Under the pieces are notes generated by a model. It searched no databases, was not told the origin of the DNA, and was given only the letters and a program-made list of their open reading frames with translations. The position numbers and the translations under genes are program-made. Of a stretch of 64,000 nt of DNA, positions 15,437 to 24,490 are shown in pieces. The stretch spans positions 372,001 to 436,000 of the forward strand of contig UQHL01000001.1 of assembly GCA_900540805.1 (NCBI GenBank), given 5' to 3'. Source of the stretch: an uncultured Eubacteriales bacterium (GTDB taxonomy: Bacteria > Bacillota > Clostridia > Christensenellales > Borkfalkiaceae). Within the stretch, counting starts at the first letter, position 1. The number at the start of each line of letters is the position of its first letter.

Positions 15437-18079
15437 TTATTCTTCGTCGGAAGGTTCGTCGGTCTCTCCGCCCTCGTCCACCTCTTCGGTGTCCTCGACT
15501 TCGTCGCCTCCGTCCTCCTCTTCCAGCGCCTCCGCGCCCTCCGTCAATTCCTCGGGGGACAGGTCGGCCGCCGTCTCCTCGGGCAACGCCACTTCCTCCT
15601 CGTCGTCGCGCTCGGTGACGTCCACCGTCGCCACAAGGCTGTCCTTGACATTCATGACGCGCACGCCGCGGGTCGAGCGCCCGATACGGCTGATCGAGTC
15701 GGCGTGCATACGAATGATCGTGCCGCCCGTCGTGATGATCATAATGTCGTTATCGTCCGACACCAATTTCAGGTTGACAAGCTCGCCCGTCTTTTCGTTG
15801 AAAATGCCCGCCTTGATACCCTTGCCTCCGCGGCTCTGGAGACGGTAATCCTCGATGGACGAACGCTTGCCGTAACCGTTTGACGTCAACGTAAAGATAT
15901 CCAATTCGGGATTGACCACCAGCATATCCACCAGCTCGTCGTCGTCCGTCAGCCTCATCGCGCGCACGCCCGTGGCCGTTCGGCCCATCGCGCGCACGTC
16001 CGCCTCCGAGAAACGGATACATTTGCCGTGCTTCGACGCGACAAGAAGCTCGTTTTCGCCCGTGGTAAGCTGAACGGAAATCACTTCGTCCCCCTCGGGC
16101 AGTCTGATGGCGATTTTGCCGTTTTTCGGGATACGTTCGTATTCCTTGGTGGAGGTCTTTTTGATTACGCCGCGTTTGGTCGCAATCACGATATATCCCC
16201 CGTCGCCCTCTTTGACGGGTAAAACGGATTCTATCTTCTCGCCCTGGTCGAGACGGACGATATTCACCACGGCGCGGCCGCGCGCGGTGCGGTTGGCCTC
16301 GGGAATTTCGTAGCCCTTCACCGAATACACTTTCCCTAGCGACGAGAACAACAGAATGTCGTCGTGCGTGCAGGAAATGAACATCTTTTCCACATAGTCC
16401 TCATCCTTGGGCTTATGCGCGGTAATGCCCATGCCGCCGCGGTTCTGCGCCTTATATTCGGAAACGGGCAGACGCTTGATATATCCCGTGTGCGTCAGGG
16501 AAATGACGACGTCCTCTCTATCGATCAGATCCGCGTCCTCGATATCGCCGTAATCGACGGAAATCTCCGTGCGGCGGGGAGAAGGGTAACGCCCCTTGAT
16601 TTCGGTGAGGTCGGCACGGATAATCGCCATGACGCGGTATTCGTTGGCGAGGATATCCTTAAGATCGGCAATCGTCGCTTCGAGTGCGGCCAGCTCCTCC
16701 TTGAGCTTATCCACCTCGAGGGAAGTGAGCCGCTGAAGGCGCATTTCCAAAATCGCGTTGGCCTGTTTCTCGTCCAGCTCAAAAGCTTGCGTCAAAGCGG
16801 CTATCGCGGCAAACTTATCCGCCGATTGCTTGATGATCCTGATTACCTCGTCGATATTCGCCAAAGCGAGCACGAGGCCTTCCACGATATGCGCGCGCTC
16901 CTCCGTTTTGTTGAGTTCGAAACGGGTGCGGCGGGTAATGACTTCCTTTTGATGTTCGAGATAATAATAAAGAATCTGGCGGAGGTTGAGCGTTTTCGGC
17001 TCGGTGCCGTTTTCGACCAGCGCCAACATAATGATACCGTCGGAAACCTGCAAGTTCGTGCGCTTATAGAGGGTGTTGAGCACCACCTGCGCATTGGCGT
17101 CCTTTTTACATTCGATAACGATACGCATGCCGTCGCGGTCGGATTCCTCGCGGATATCGGAAATCCCCTCGAGACGTTTATCCTTGACCATGTCCGCGAT
17201 CGTCTTGATCAGCATGGCTTTATTCACCTGATACGGGATCTCCGTGACGACGATTCTCTGGCGCGCGTTTCCGCCCGTGCCGTAATCCTCGATTTCGCAT
17301 TTCGAACGAATGACGATTTTGCCCTGCCCCGTGCGGTAGGCGTTGCGGATACCGCTCCTGCCCATAATGATGCCGCCCGTGGGGAAATCGGGCGCGGGGA
17401 TATAGTCCATCAGCTCGTCCACGGTGATTTCGGGATTGTCGATCATGGCGATCGTGCCGTCGATGACCTCCGCGAGGTTATGGGGCGGAATATTCGTCGC
17501 CATGCCCACCGCGATACCGTCGGAGCCGTTCACCAACAGGTTGGGGAACCGCGCGGGAAGGACGGTGGGTTCGGACTCGTTGCCGTCGAAATTGGGGATA
17601 AAGTCAACCGTCTCCTTGTCGAGATCTTTAAGCATTTCCCCCGCGAGCTTGGTCAGCCTCGCCTCGGTGTAACGCATGGCCGCGGCGGGGTCGCCGTCCA
17701 CGCTGCCGAAGTTGCCGTGGCCGTCCACCAGCGGGAAATTGATGGTGAAATCCTGCGCCAGACGCACCAACGCGTCATACACGGAGCTGTCGCCGTGGGG
17801 ATGATATTTACCCAGCGTGTCCCCGACGATACGGGCGCACTTGCGGTAAGATTTGTCGCTGTATAAGCCCATTTCGTGCATGGAGAACAAAATTCTTCTG
17901 TGCACGGGCTTGAGGCCGTCCCGCACGTCGGGAATCGCCCTCGATTTATTGACGGCCATGGCATAGGCGATGAACGAACGCTTCAGTTCCTCGTCCACCT
18001 CCATGTCCAGCATTTTCGTCATGGCCAGCGTCTTTTTGAATTCCTCGGTTAATTCGGGGCTCGTTTCTTTCTTTGCCAT
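15437..18079 (-). CDS. gyrA: DNA gyrase subunit A
   Basis: An 880-residue GyrA, the DNA-cleaving subunit of the A2B2 gyrase that introduces negative supercoils. The breakage-reunion domain has the quinolone region HPHGDSSVYD (about 88-97), with the susceptible-type Ser and Asp at the positions equivalent to E. coli 83 and 87, and the active-site Tyr in RYTEARL (about 136). The C-terminal beta-pinwheel shows QNRGGMG and SRGGKG turns, so the canonical GyrA box is degenerate. The last 55 residues are an acidic tail. It starts 12 nt after the gyrB stop, so the two are co-transcribed. Confidence 0.98.
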   Translation of the reverse strand: MAKKETSPELTEEFKKTLAMTKMLDMEVDEELKRSFIAYAMAVNKSRAIPDVRDGLKPVHRRILFSMHEMGLYSDKSYRKCARIVGDTLGKYHPHGDSSVYDALVRLAQDFTINFPLVDGHGNFGSVDGDPAAAMRYTEARLTKLAGEMLKDLDKETVDFIPNFDGNESEPTVLPARFPNLLVNGSDGIAVGMATNIPPHNLAEVIDGTIAMIDNPEITVDELMDYIPAPDFPTGGIIMGRSGIRNAYRTGQGKIVIRSKCEIEDYGTGGNARQRIVVTEIPYQVNKAMLIKTIADMVKDKRLEGISDIREESDRDGMRIVIECKKDANAQVVLNTLYKRTNLQVSDGIIMLALVENGTEPKTLNLRQILYYYLEHQKEVITRRTRFELNKTEERAHIVEGLVLALANIDEVIRIIKQSADKFAAIAALTQAFELDEKQANAILEMRLQRLTSLEVDKLKEELAALEATIADLKDILANEYRVMAIIRADLTEIKGRYPSPRRTEISVDYGDIEDADLIDREDVVISLTHTGYIKRLPVSEYKAQNRGGMGITAHKPKDEDYVEKMFISCTHDDILLFSSLGKVYSVKGYEIPEANRTARGRAVVNIVRLDQGEKIESVLPVKEGDGGYIVIATKRGVIKKTSTKEYERIPKNGKIAIRLPEGDEVISVQLTTGENELLVASKHGKCIRFSEADVRAMGRTATGVRAMRLTDDDELVDMLVVNPELDIFTLTSNGYGKRSSIEDYRLQSRGGKGIKAGIFNEKTGELVNLKLVSDDNDIMIITTGGTIIRMHADSISRIGRSTRGVRVMNVKDSLVATVDVTERDDEEEVALPEETAADLSPEELTEGAEALEEEDGGDEVEDTEEVDEGGETDEPSDEE

Positions 18080-18091
18080 TTCTTTACTCCG

Positions 18092-20005
18092 TTAAATATC
18101 CAGATCGGTCACCAAAGAGGCGTTCTCTTCGATAAACTTTCTTCTGAGTTCGGGATTTTCGCCCATCAGCATGGAGAACATGGTATCGGCTTCCGCCGCG
18201 TCCTCCATCGTCACGCGCACCAGGGTACGGGTGGCGGGGTTCATGGTCGTTTCCCAAAGCTGTTCCTTGCTCATTTCTCCGAGGCCCTTATACCGCTGAT
18301 ATTCTATCTTCGAGGTCGCCTGCGCGTCGTAGGCGATTTTTTCTTCCTCGGAATACAGATAGTCCTCTTTGCCCTTGCTGCTCGCCTTATAGAGCGGGGG
18401 CAGGGCCGAATACACGTGCCCGTGTTCGATCAGGGGCCGCATGAAACGGAAGAGGAAGGTATATAAAAGGATACGGATATGCGCGCCGTCCACGTCGGCA
18501 TCGGTCATGGAAATGATGCGGTCGTAGCGGAGCTTGCTCTCGTCGAAATCGTCGAGTATGCCGCAGCCGAACGCCGTAATCATCGATTTGATTTCTTCGT
18601 TTTCCAAAACGCGGTTGAGGCGTACCTTTTCGACGTTGAGTATCTTGCCGCGAAGGGGCAGAATTGCCTGGAAGCGTCTGTCTCGGCCCTGTTTCGCGGT
18701 GCCGCCTGCCGAGTCGCCCTCGACGATATAGATTTCGCAAAGCTCGGGGCGCCTGTCCGAACAGTCGGCCAGCTTCCCGGGCAGCGTCGTGCTTTCGAGT
18801 ATTCCCTTTCTGCGGGTGAGATCGCGCGCGTTGCGCGCCGCGTCGCGCGCCTTCTGGGCCGTGATACAGCGCAGAACCAGCTCTCTCGCCACTGCGGGAT
18901 TTTCCTCGAGGAAGGTACCCATGTGTTCGGTGACGCACTTATTGACGAACGCGCGGATCGAGCTGTTGTTCAGCTTGTCCTTGGTCTGCGACTCGAACTG
19001 CGCGTTGATCAGCTTGACGGACACGACGGCCGTGATGCCCTCGCGCACGTCCTCGCCCGTCAGCTTGTCGTTTTCCTTGAGGACGTTCAGCTTCCTGCCC
19101 GCGTCGTTGATGACCTTGGTCAGCGCCATTTTCAGCCCCTCGACGTGCGTGCCGCCGTCGATCGTGTTGACGTTGTTGGCGTAGCTGTAAATGACCTCGT
19201 TATAGCTTTCGTTGTATTGGATAGCGACCTCGCACACCGTATCGCCGTCCGTTTCCTCGAAATAGACGGGCTGGGGGAACAGCAGCTCGTCGCGGGTCTT
19301 GTTGAGCTCCTCGACGAAAGAACGGATACCCCCTTCGTAGCAGAAGGAATCCTTCTTTTCCTGTTCGGGACGCTTGTCCTCGAGGGAAATGCGCAGCCCC
19401 TTATTGAGGTAGGCCAGCTCCCGCAAACGCCCCTTGAGCGCGTCGTAACTGAATACGGTGGTCTCGAAAATTTCGTCGTCGGGCATAAAGGTCACCCGCG
19501 TGCCCGTCTTGTCCGAATCCCCGACCACCGCCACCGACCGCTGCGGTACGCCGCGGTTATATACCTGCTTATAGACGTGCCCGTTTTGAAAAACCTCGGC
19601 CTCCAGCCATTCCGACAGCGCGTTTACGGCCTTGACGCCGACGCCGTGCAGGCCGCTCGACACCTTATAGCCCGAATCGCCGCCGAATTTGCCGCCCGCG
19701 TTGACTTTGGTGAATACGACCTCGAGCGTGGAAATCCCCTCCTTCGGGTGGATATCGGTAGGAATACCGCGGCCGTTATCCGAAACGGTGCAGCTGCCGT
19801 CGGCATTCAGCACCACTTCGATGTGCGTGCAGTAGCCCGCCAGCGCCTCGTCGATGGAGTTGTCCACCACCTCGTGCACGAGATGGTGCAGCCCCTTGGC
19901 GTCCGTGGAAGAAATATACATACCGGGCCTTTTTCTGATGTGCTCCAAACCGTCCAATACCTGGATTTGTTCGGCGCCGTACTCGCCCTCAACTTTTTCC
20001 GACAT
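18092..20005 (-). CDS. gyrB: DNA gyrase subunit B
   Basis: A 637-residue ATPase subunit of gyrase. The GHKL ATP site is clear: EVVDNSIDEAL, DNGRGIP and GLHGVGVKAVNALS. The TOPRIM domain follows with EGDSAGG (about 430) and DADVDG (about 502), which hold the catalytic magnesium ions. The C-terminus ends NASLVTDLDI as in Firmicute GyrB. CAGGAGT precedes the ATG. It is the first gene of the gyrB-gyrA operon, away from any visible dnaA or recF. Confidence 0.98.
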   Translation of the reverse strand: MSEKVEGEYGAEQIQVLDGLEHIRKRPGMYISSTDAKGLHHLVHEVVDNSIDEALAGYCTHIEVVLNADGSCTVSDNGRGIPTDIHPKEGISTLEVVFTKVNAGGKFGGDSGYKVSSGLHGVGVKAVNALSEWLEAEVFQNGHVYKQVYNRGVPQRSVAVVGDSDKTGTRVTFMPDDEIFETTVFSYDALKGRLRELAYLNKGLRISLEDKRPEQEKKDSFCYEGGIRSFVEELNKTRDELLFPQPVYFEETDGDTVCEVAIQYNESYNEVIYSYANNVNTIDGGTHVEGLKMALTKVINDAGRKLNVLKENDKLTGEDVREGITAVVSVKLINAQFESQTKDKLNNSSIRAFVNKCVTEHMGTFLEENPAVARELVLRCITAQKARDAARNARDLTRRKGILESTTLPGKLADCSDRRPELCEIYIVEGDSAGGTAKQGRDRRFQAILPLRGKILNVEKVRLNRVLENEEIKSMITAFGCGILDDFDESKLRYDRIISMTDADVDGAHIRILLYTFLFRFMRPLIEHGHVYSALPPLYKASSKGKEDYLYSEEEKIAYDAQATSKIEYQRYKGLGEMSKEQLWETTMNPATRTLVRVTMEDAAEADTMFSMLMGENPELRRKFIEENASLVTDLDI

Positions 20006-20331
20006 ATCTTTTTTACTCCTGATTGCACGCTTTTCTAAAGAAAAGCGTCCGCTTATTTTTCACTTTTCTATTATACCATAACGGCAAAAAAAAGTACAGC
20101 GTTTTGCGGTGTTTTCTCAATCTTTCTTCCCCCTCTCTCCGTTTTGGGCCTTTTTTCGGCCGCAGGCGCGTTTTTCCCTCGTCTTCGACAAGTTATACGG
20201 CAGCATGGGTCAAACGCATTTAAGACGCCGTTTTTGCGTTTTCCTTTTTTTTGGAAAAATAATCGTTTTCCGCGGAAAAAACGAATTTTTCGCGCTCGTT
20301 TTGCGAATACTCGATAGGGAGGTAACTTTCG
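20006..20331. other. Divergent intergenic region between gyrB and a small zinc peptide gene
   Basis: The gyrB side has an extended -10, TATGG followed by TATAAT at 20075-20070 on the minus strand, about 65 bp before the gyrB ATG, without a good -35. The rest holds short inverted repeats such as TTTTCCGCGGAAAA (20266-20279) and no long reading frame. I see no clear promoter for the plus-strand peptide gene. Confidence 0.45.
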
Positions 20332-20502
20332 ATGACTATGGACCGAGCGAGAACGGCCGCGTGCAGCGGCTGCAAAAAACAAATTTCCGCGGGAAGCGCC
20401 TTTTTCTGTCCCGAATGCGGGGAAACCCTCTGCGGGGAATGCGCGCAAAAAAACGGCGGGGTCTGCCGCCGCTGTTTCACTCCCCTCGACAGATTTTGCT
20501 GA
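20332..20502 (+). CDS. Small cysteine-rich zinc-ribbon protein (56 residues)
   Basis: A short frame with a textbook ribosome binding site, AGGGAGGT, 8 nt before ATG. It encodes four CxxC knuckles in a row: CSGC, CPEC, CGEC and CRRC, plus a final Cys, enough for two structural zinc ions. The rest is short and polar. A strong terminator follows 8 bp after the stop, so it is a complete single-gene unit. Its function is unknown, and small proteins of this kind can bind nucleic acid or act as assembly factors. The regular Cys spacing and the flanking signals make a chance reading frame unlikely. Confidence 0.72.
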   Translation: MTMDRARTAACSGCKKQISAGSAFFCPECGETLCGECAQKNGGVCRRCFTPLDRFC

Positions 20503-20510
20503 CCGTCTGA

Positions 20511-20541
20511 CGAGAGCCGAAGCGTAGCGCTTCGGCTCTCG
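20511..20541 (+). terminator. Terminator of the small zinc-ribbon gene
   Basis: Perfect 14-bp arms CGAGAGCCGAAGCG and CGCTTCGGCTCTCG around TAG, followed by GTTATTTT. Confidence 0.85.
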
Positions 20542-20631
20542 GTTATTTTCAACCCTTTACGCCCGCCGCGCAAACGCTTTCGATTACTTTACTTTCGATT
20601 ATTTATGCCTCCGCACAGACGTTTTCGGCCG

Positions 20632-21570
20632 TCAGGGAAAAATTTCACGGACGATTTCAAGCACGCTTTCGGGATCGGGGCAGGCGAACAGCCGCTCCTT
20701 ATACGCGGCGGCGCCGCGCATGCCCTTGATATAAAAGGACACCATTTTGCGCATAAATACCGTTGTGAAGCGTTCGTCAAACACCTGCCTTGTCTCCTTC
20801 AGCTGTTCTTCTATCATTTCCCGCTTATCCTCGGCGGGTTTTCCCGTAAAGGCGCAGAAAATCTGCGGATCGTAGAGTGCGGCCCGCGCGATCATGATTC
20901 CGTCCGCCCCCGTCTCTTCGAGCAGCTTTTCCCCGTCGGAGACGGAAAACACGCCGCCGTTGGCGATCACAGGAATCTTTACCGCCCCTTTCGCCGCGGC
21001 GATCTGCCCGTAATCCACCTCGCCCGAATAGTATTTATCCCGCGTTCTGCCGTGAACGGTGAGAAGGCTTGCGCCCGCGCCCTCCATGCGCCGCGCAAAT
21101 TCCTTTGCCACCAATTTGTCTCCCGATACGCCGATGCGGAATTTCACCGTCACGGCCTTGCCGCTCTTCACGCATTCCGCAACGATTTTTTCCGCAAGCT
21201 CGGGCGCTTCCAGCAGCGCGCTCCCCTCGCCGTTTTTATAAATCTTCGGCACGGGGCAGCCCATGTTTATATCGACGACGGGAAAGGGGGCGAGGGCTTC
21301 GCTTTCGCACGCCGCGCGCATGACGTCGGGTTCCCGCCCGAACAGCTGCGCCGCACGCGGCGTTTCGAGCGGCGTCGTGTATAAAAGCTCCTTCGTGTTT
21401 TCGCTGCCGTATTTCAGCCCCTTCGCGCTGACCATTTCCGTAAACGTCAGCCCCGCACCGTACCTTTCGCACAGCCTGCGGAAGGGATAATTCGTGTAGC
21501 CCGCCAGCGGGGCGAGAAAAACGTTGTTTTCCGTCTCTATCGGGCCGATCTTTATCCGCCGCAGTTTCAT
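20632..21570 (-). CDS. dus: tRNA-dihydrouridine synthase (DusB-type)
   Basis: A 312-residue FMN-dependent TIM-barrel enzyme that reduces uridines in the tRNA D-loop. Visible are LAPLAGYTNYPFR at the N-terminus, DINMGCPVPKI with the catalytic Cys (about 100), VHGRTR, and the phosphate-binding ANGGVFS and GADGIMIARAAL. A helical tRNA-binding domain follows to the C-terminus. ATG 21570 overlaps the stop of yabN by the four bases ATGA, indicating translational coupling. The longer frame upstream of that ATG is only the yabN shadow. Confidence 0.94.
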   Translation of the reverse strand: MKLRRIKIGPIETENNVFLAPLAGYTNYPFRRLCERYGAGLTFTEMVSAKGLKYGSENTKELLYTTPLETPRAAQLFGREPDVMRAACESEALAPFPVVDINMGCPVPKIYKNGEGSALLEAPELAEKIVAECVKSGKAVTVKFRIGVSGDKLVAKEFARRMEGAGASLLTVHGRTRDKYYSGEVDYGQIAAAKGAVKIPVIANGGVFSVSDGEKLLEETGADGIMIARAALYDPQIFCAFTGKPAEDKREMIEEQLKETRQVFDERFTTVFMRKMVSFYIKGMRGAAAYKERLFACPDPESVLEIVREIFP

Positions 21571-22994
21571 ACGCGCCCTCCGTCCTCGAGGGCTTTTTTG
21601 GCGCGGCGATAATAGCCGTCCCACTCCTCTTCCGTCAGCGATTTCGCCTCCCTGCCGTCCTCGAGGGCCAGTTTTTCCGTCAGCGTAAACCGCCGCGCAA
21701 ATTTATCCGTGCTTTCCTTAAGCGCCTTTTCGCAGTCGCAGTCCGCCAGCCGCCCCGCGTTGACCGCAGCAAACAGCAGATCGCCCAGCTCCTTTTCCGT
21801 TTCCGCGGCGTCGCCCGAGGCACGGGCTTCGAGAAATTCCTTCAGCTCCTCCTCCACCTTTTTCGCCGCGTCCTCTACGCAGGCGAAATCGAAGCCGCTC
21901 TTCGCCGCCCGCTTGCCCACCTTTTGCGCCCGCAACGCCGCGGGAAAGCCCTTGGGCACGTCGTTTACCGCGTCCGCGTACGTCTCCTGGTGCTTCTCCT
22001 TCATTTTGTTCCTTTCCCACACGGACAGCGCGCCCGCTTCCCCGTCCGCCTTGTCCTTGCCGAAAATGTGCGTGTGGCGGGTGATCAGCTTTTCGCAGAT
22101 CCCCGTCGTCACGTCCGTAAGGTTAAACGAGCCGCGCTCCTCGTTCATCACCGCGTGAAACACCGCCTGAAGCAGAATATCTCCCGTCTCCTCCAGCACT
22201 TTGCCGTCGTCGCCCGAATCGATCGCGTCCACCAGCTCGTATGCTTCCTCGATAACGTTCATTTTGATGCTTTCGGGCGTCTGCACCCTGTCCCACGGAC
22301 AGCCGTCGGGACGGCGGAGACGCTCCACGATTTCCTTGAGCTCGTTCAATGTAAACCTTTTTCTCTCCAACAGGTTTACATATTCCACGGCCACCGCGGA
22401 ATCGTAGGCGTAAGCGGGCTGTCTGTCCAGCTCGAACAGCTTGATTTTCCTGGTTTTGCCGCCGCATATATACAATGCGGGCGCCTCGTCGCCGAAAGCG
22501 TTTTGCAGGAGGAGCTTGACGTCGCCCGCAAGCGCGCGGTCGTCCATGTCATACACGACGAGCGGCGCGGTAAAGGCTTCGGCCTCACCGATTTCGTAGG
22601 CGGAAACCGCCGTATAGGAGCATTTTTCAAACCCCGCCGCACGGACGAGCGCACTCACCCGCGAAACGCCGTCCACGATCTCTATTTTGCCGCGCAGACG
22701 CTTTTTTAAGGCGCGCACGGAGTTATCCTCTGACGCCGCGCCATCTACGCAATATACCGTGCCGTCGCCCAATTCCGCCACCGCTTTCGCAAGATTTTTG
22801 TTGAGCGTGGAAAAGCTGCGGCTCTTTTCGTAAATATCGTCGAGACAGATATGTTCTACGCCGAGCTCTTCGAGATTTTTATACGAGCGGGTCCGCGCCG
22901 TCCGCACCGCCACCTTCTTTGCCGACAGGATCGCCCGCCTGCCCCGCTCCGTCAAATCCCCCGCTTCCGCGCCCAGTCCGACTACCGTGATCAT
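21567..22994 (-). CDS. yabN: YabN/MazG-type protein: tetrapyrrole-methylase-like domain fused to NTP pyrophosphohydrolase
   Basis: A 475-residue two-domain protein. The N-terminal 210 residues (ITVVGLGAEAGDLTERG...) are a tetrapyrrole (corrin/porphyrin) methylase-like domain. The C-terminal part contains two MazG-type helical units (LRRPDGCPWDRVQT, then EEAYELVDAI, and KELGDLLFAAVN) with the acidic residues that bind magnesium. Known MazG enzymes cleave non-canonical NTPs to NMP and pyrophosphate. The order flippase - yabN matches yabM-yabN of Bacillus subtilis. AAAGGAG lies 9 nt before ATG. The gene overlaps the end of the flippase frame by 116 bp and the start of dus by 4 bp. Confidence 0.93.
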   Translation of the reverse strand: MITVVGLGAEAGDLTERGRRAILSAKKVAVRTARTRSYKNLEELGVEHICLDDIYEKSRSFSTLNKNLAKAVAELGDGTVYCVDGAASEDNSVRALKKRLRGKIEIVDGVSRVSALVRAAGFEKCSYTAVSAYEIGEAEAFTAPLVVYDMDDRALAGDVKLLLQNAFGDEAPALYICGGKTRKIKLFELDRQPAYAYDSAVAVEYVNLLERKRFTLNELKEIVERLRRPDGCPWDRVQTPESIKMNVIEEAYELVDAIDSGDDGKVLEETGDILLQAVFHAVMNEERGSFNLTDVTTGICEKLITRHTHIFGKDKADGEAGALSVWERNKMKEKHQETYADAVNDVPKGFPAALRAQKVGKRAAKSGFDFACVEDAAKKVEEELKEFLEARASGDAAETEKELGDLLFAAVNAGRLADCDCEKALKESTDKFARRFTLTEKLALEDGREAKSLTEEEWDGYYRRAKKALEDGGRV

Positions 22995-24351
22995 GTTTTC
23001 CGTCTCCTTTTTTCCGTTTCGTAACGATTAAATTATACACCAAATCCAGCGCGAATGCAACCAAATAACAAACGTCCGCCGCAATCGCCGCGCCGTAAAC
23101 GGAAATTTTCGGGCTGGAGACCAGCGCAAAATTGAGGATCGTCTTTACCGCCACCGCGACGGCCATGGAAACGGCCGCGAACGTCGGCTTCCCGATTCCC
23201 GTCAGACAGGCCGAAAGGGTCTGCGTGCAGGAGAGCGTCACCGCGCTGACGGAAAAGAGGCGCACCAGCTTCACCAGCGTCTCCGCCTCCGAGGGCTTGA
23301 GGGCGCGGAAAATGATACGCACGGCGGGGCCCGCAAAAAAGAAGAGCCCCAGCGCGCAGGGCACCGAAACGACGAGGGTCACCAAGAGCGCGTACAGCAT
23401 TCGCCTCCGCGCGTTTTTTCTGCTTTTTTCCGCTTCACCCTGCACGTCTCCCGCGGGGACGGCGGAGGCCGCCGACACGGCGGGCACGCTCGCCGCCGCT
23501 ATGCCGTAACAGACGGACACGGGCAGATTGATAATCGTCACGGCCCCGCCCGAAAACAGTCCGTACAGCGTCACCGCCTCGGCGGTATATCGCTTCAAAA
23601 GCCGAACGATGATCACGCTGTCGAAAAGGGAGGACAGGGGCAGGAGCGCGGCGGACAGCGTCACGGGGATACTTAAGCGAAGCACCGATTTCAGCGAAAC
23701 CCTGCCCCCGTCCTTTATCCCGACGAGGGGAGCAGGGGCGCGGCGATAAAGGAGCGCCATCAGCAAAAGCGCGCAGGCTTCGGAAATAGACACGGAAAGC
23801 AGGATATACGTCACCGCTTTTTGCACGTCGGAGCGGAACAGGTAAGCAAACAGCAGGCCGAAGCCCACCTTCACCACCTGCTCGGTCACCTCGGAGAGCG
23901 CCGTGGGCAGCATGTTGTTTTCTCCCTGAAACCAGCCGCGGAAAACGGAGATCGCGGATACGAGCAACACCGAAGGGGCTAAGGCGAGATATCCGTTTTT
24001 TACCTCGGGACAGTCCTGCATGCGGGAAAGCAGGGGCGCTATGCCCATCATCAGCACCGTTCCGAAGGCGCCGATCAACAAAAAGAGTAAAAACGCGCTT
24101 TTCAAAACGGGTTTTCCCGAAACGCCCTGCGCGCGCCGTTCCGCCACCATTTTTGCAATCGACGAGGGAATCCCCGTCGCGGAAACGGTCAAGAGCAGGC
24201 AATAAAAGGGATATACCATCTGGTACAGCCCCATGCCGTAGCCGCCGATCAGATTGGTGAGCGGAATACGGTAGAGCGCGCCGATCAGCTTGGCGATAAA
24301 TCCGCCCGCCGCGATGATCGCCGCACCCTTCAAAAACGACTGCTTTTTCAT
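22879..24351 (-). CDS. yabM: SpoVB/YabM-type lipid flippase (MATE/MviN superfamily), possibly frameshifted at its 3' end
   Basis: A polytopic protein of 490 residues with about 14 membrane helices, starting KKQSFLKGAAIIAAGG and containing the FRGWFQG and LTGIGKPTFAA phrases typical of the polysaccharide-transport/SpoVB family. It is expected to translocate a lipid-linked sugar or wall precursor. ATG 24351 is supported by GGGGGAAG 7 nt upstream. The reading frame does not end near the yabN start but runs 116 bp into it as a low-complexity Gly/Asp tail. Adding one A to the A6 run at 23006-23011 would instead stop it at the ATGA of yabN, so a single-base indel is suspected. Confidence 0.86.
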   Translation of the reverse strand: MKKQSFLKGAAIIAAGGFIAKLIGALYRIPLTNLIGGYGMGLYQMVYPFYCLLLTVSATGIPSSIAKMVAERRAQGVSGKPVLKSAFLLFLLIGAFGTVLMMGIAPLLSRMQDCPEVKNGYLALAPSVLLVSAISVFRGWFQGENNMLPTALSEVTEQVVKVGFGLLFAYLFRSDVQKAVTYILLSVSISEACALLLMALLYRRAPAPLVGIKDGGRVSLKSVLRLSIPVTLSAALLPLSSLFDSVIIVRLLKRYTAEAVTLYGLFSGGAVTIINLPVSVCYGIAAASVPAVSAASAVPAGDVQGEAEKSRKNARRRMLYALLVTLVVSVPCALGLFFFAGPAVRIIFRALKPSEAETLVKLVRLFSVSAVTLSCTQTLSACLTGIGKPTFAAVSMAVAVAVKTILNFALVSSPKISVYGAAIAADVCYLVAFALDLVYNLIVTKRKKGDGKHDHGSRTGRGSGGFDGAGQAGDPVGKEGGGADGADPLV

Positions 24352-24451
24352 AAATACTTCCCCCTTTTCACCGCGGCAGGGCATAGTCTGCCCGTTGTAT
24401 CCGTTACCGTTATTTTCCGCAAAAGGAAGATATTTTATGTCGAAAAAGCAA

Positions 24452-24473
24452 AAAAGCCCCGAACGGGGCTTTT
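24452..24473 (-). terminator. Terminator of the AraC-type regulator gene
   Basis: Arms AAAAGCCCCG and CGGGGCTTTT around AA, with a U-run on the minus strand, 18 bp after the regulator stop codon. Confidence 0.85.
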
Positions 24474-24490
24474 GTAAAGCAACCAAACGG

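Noticed and set aside
18479..18938. Additional gene within gyrB
   Set aside because: Arg-rich shadow frames inside the TOPRIM-coding region with no start signals.
16364..20038. Long open frames opposite gyrA and gyrB
   Set aside because: Antisense shadows: the sense frames are unmistakable gyrase subunits, and the antisense products have no motif.
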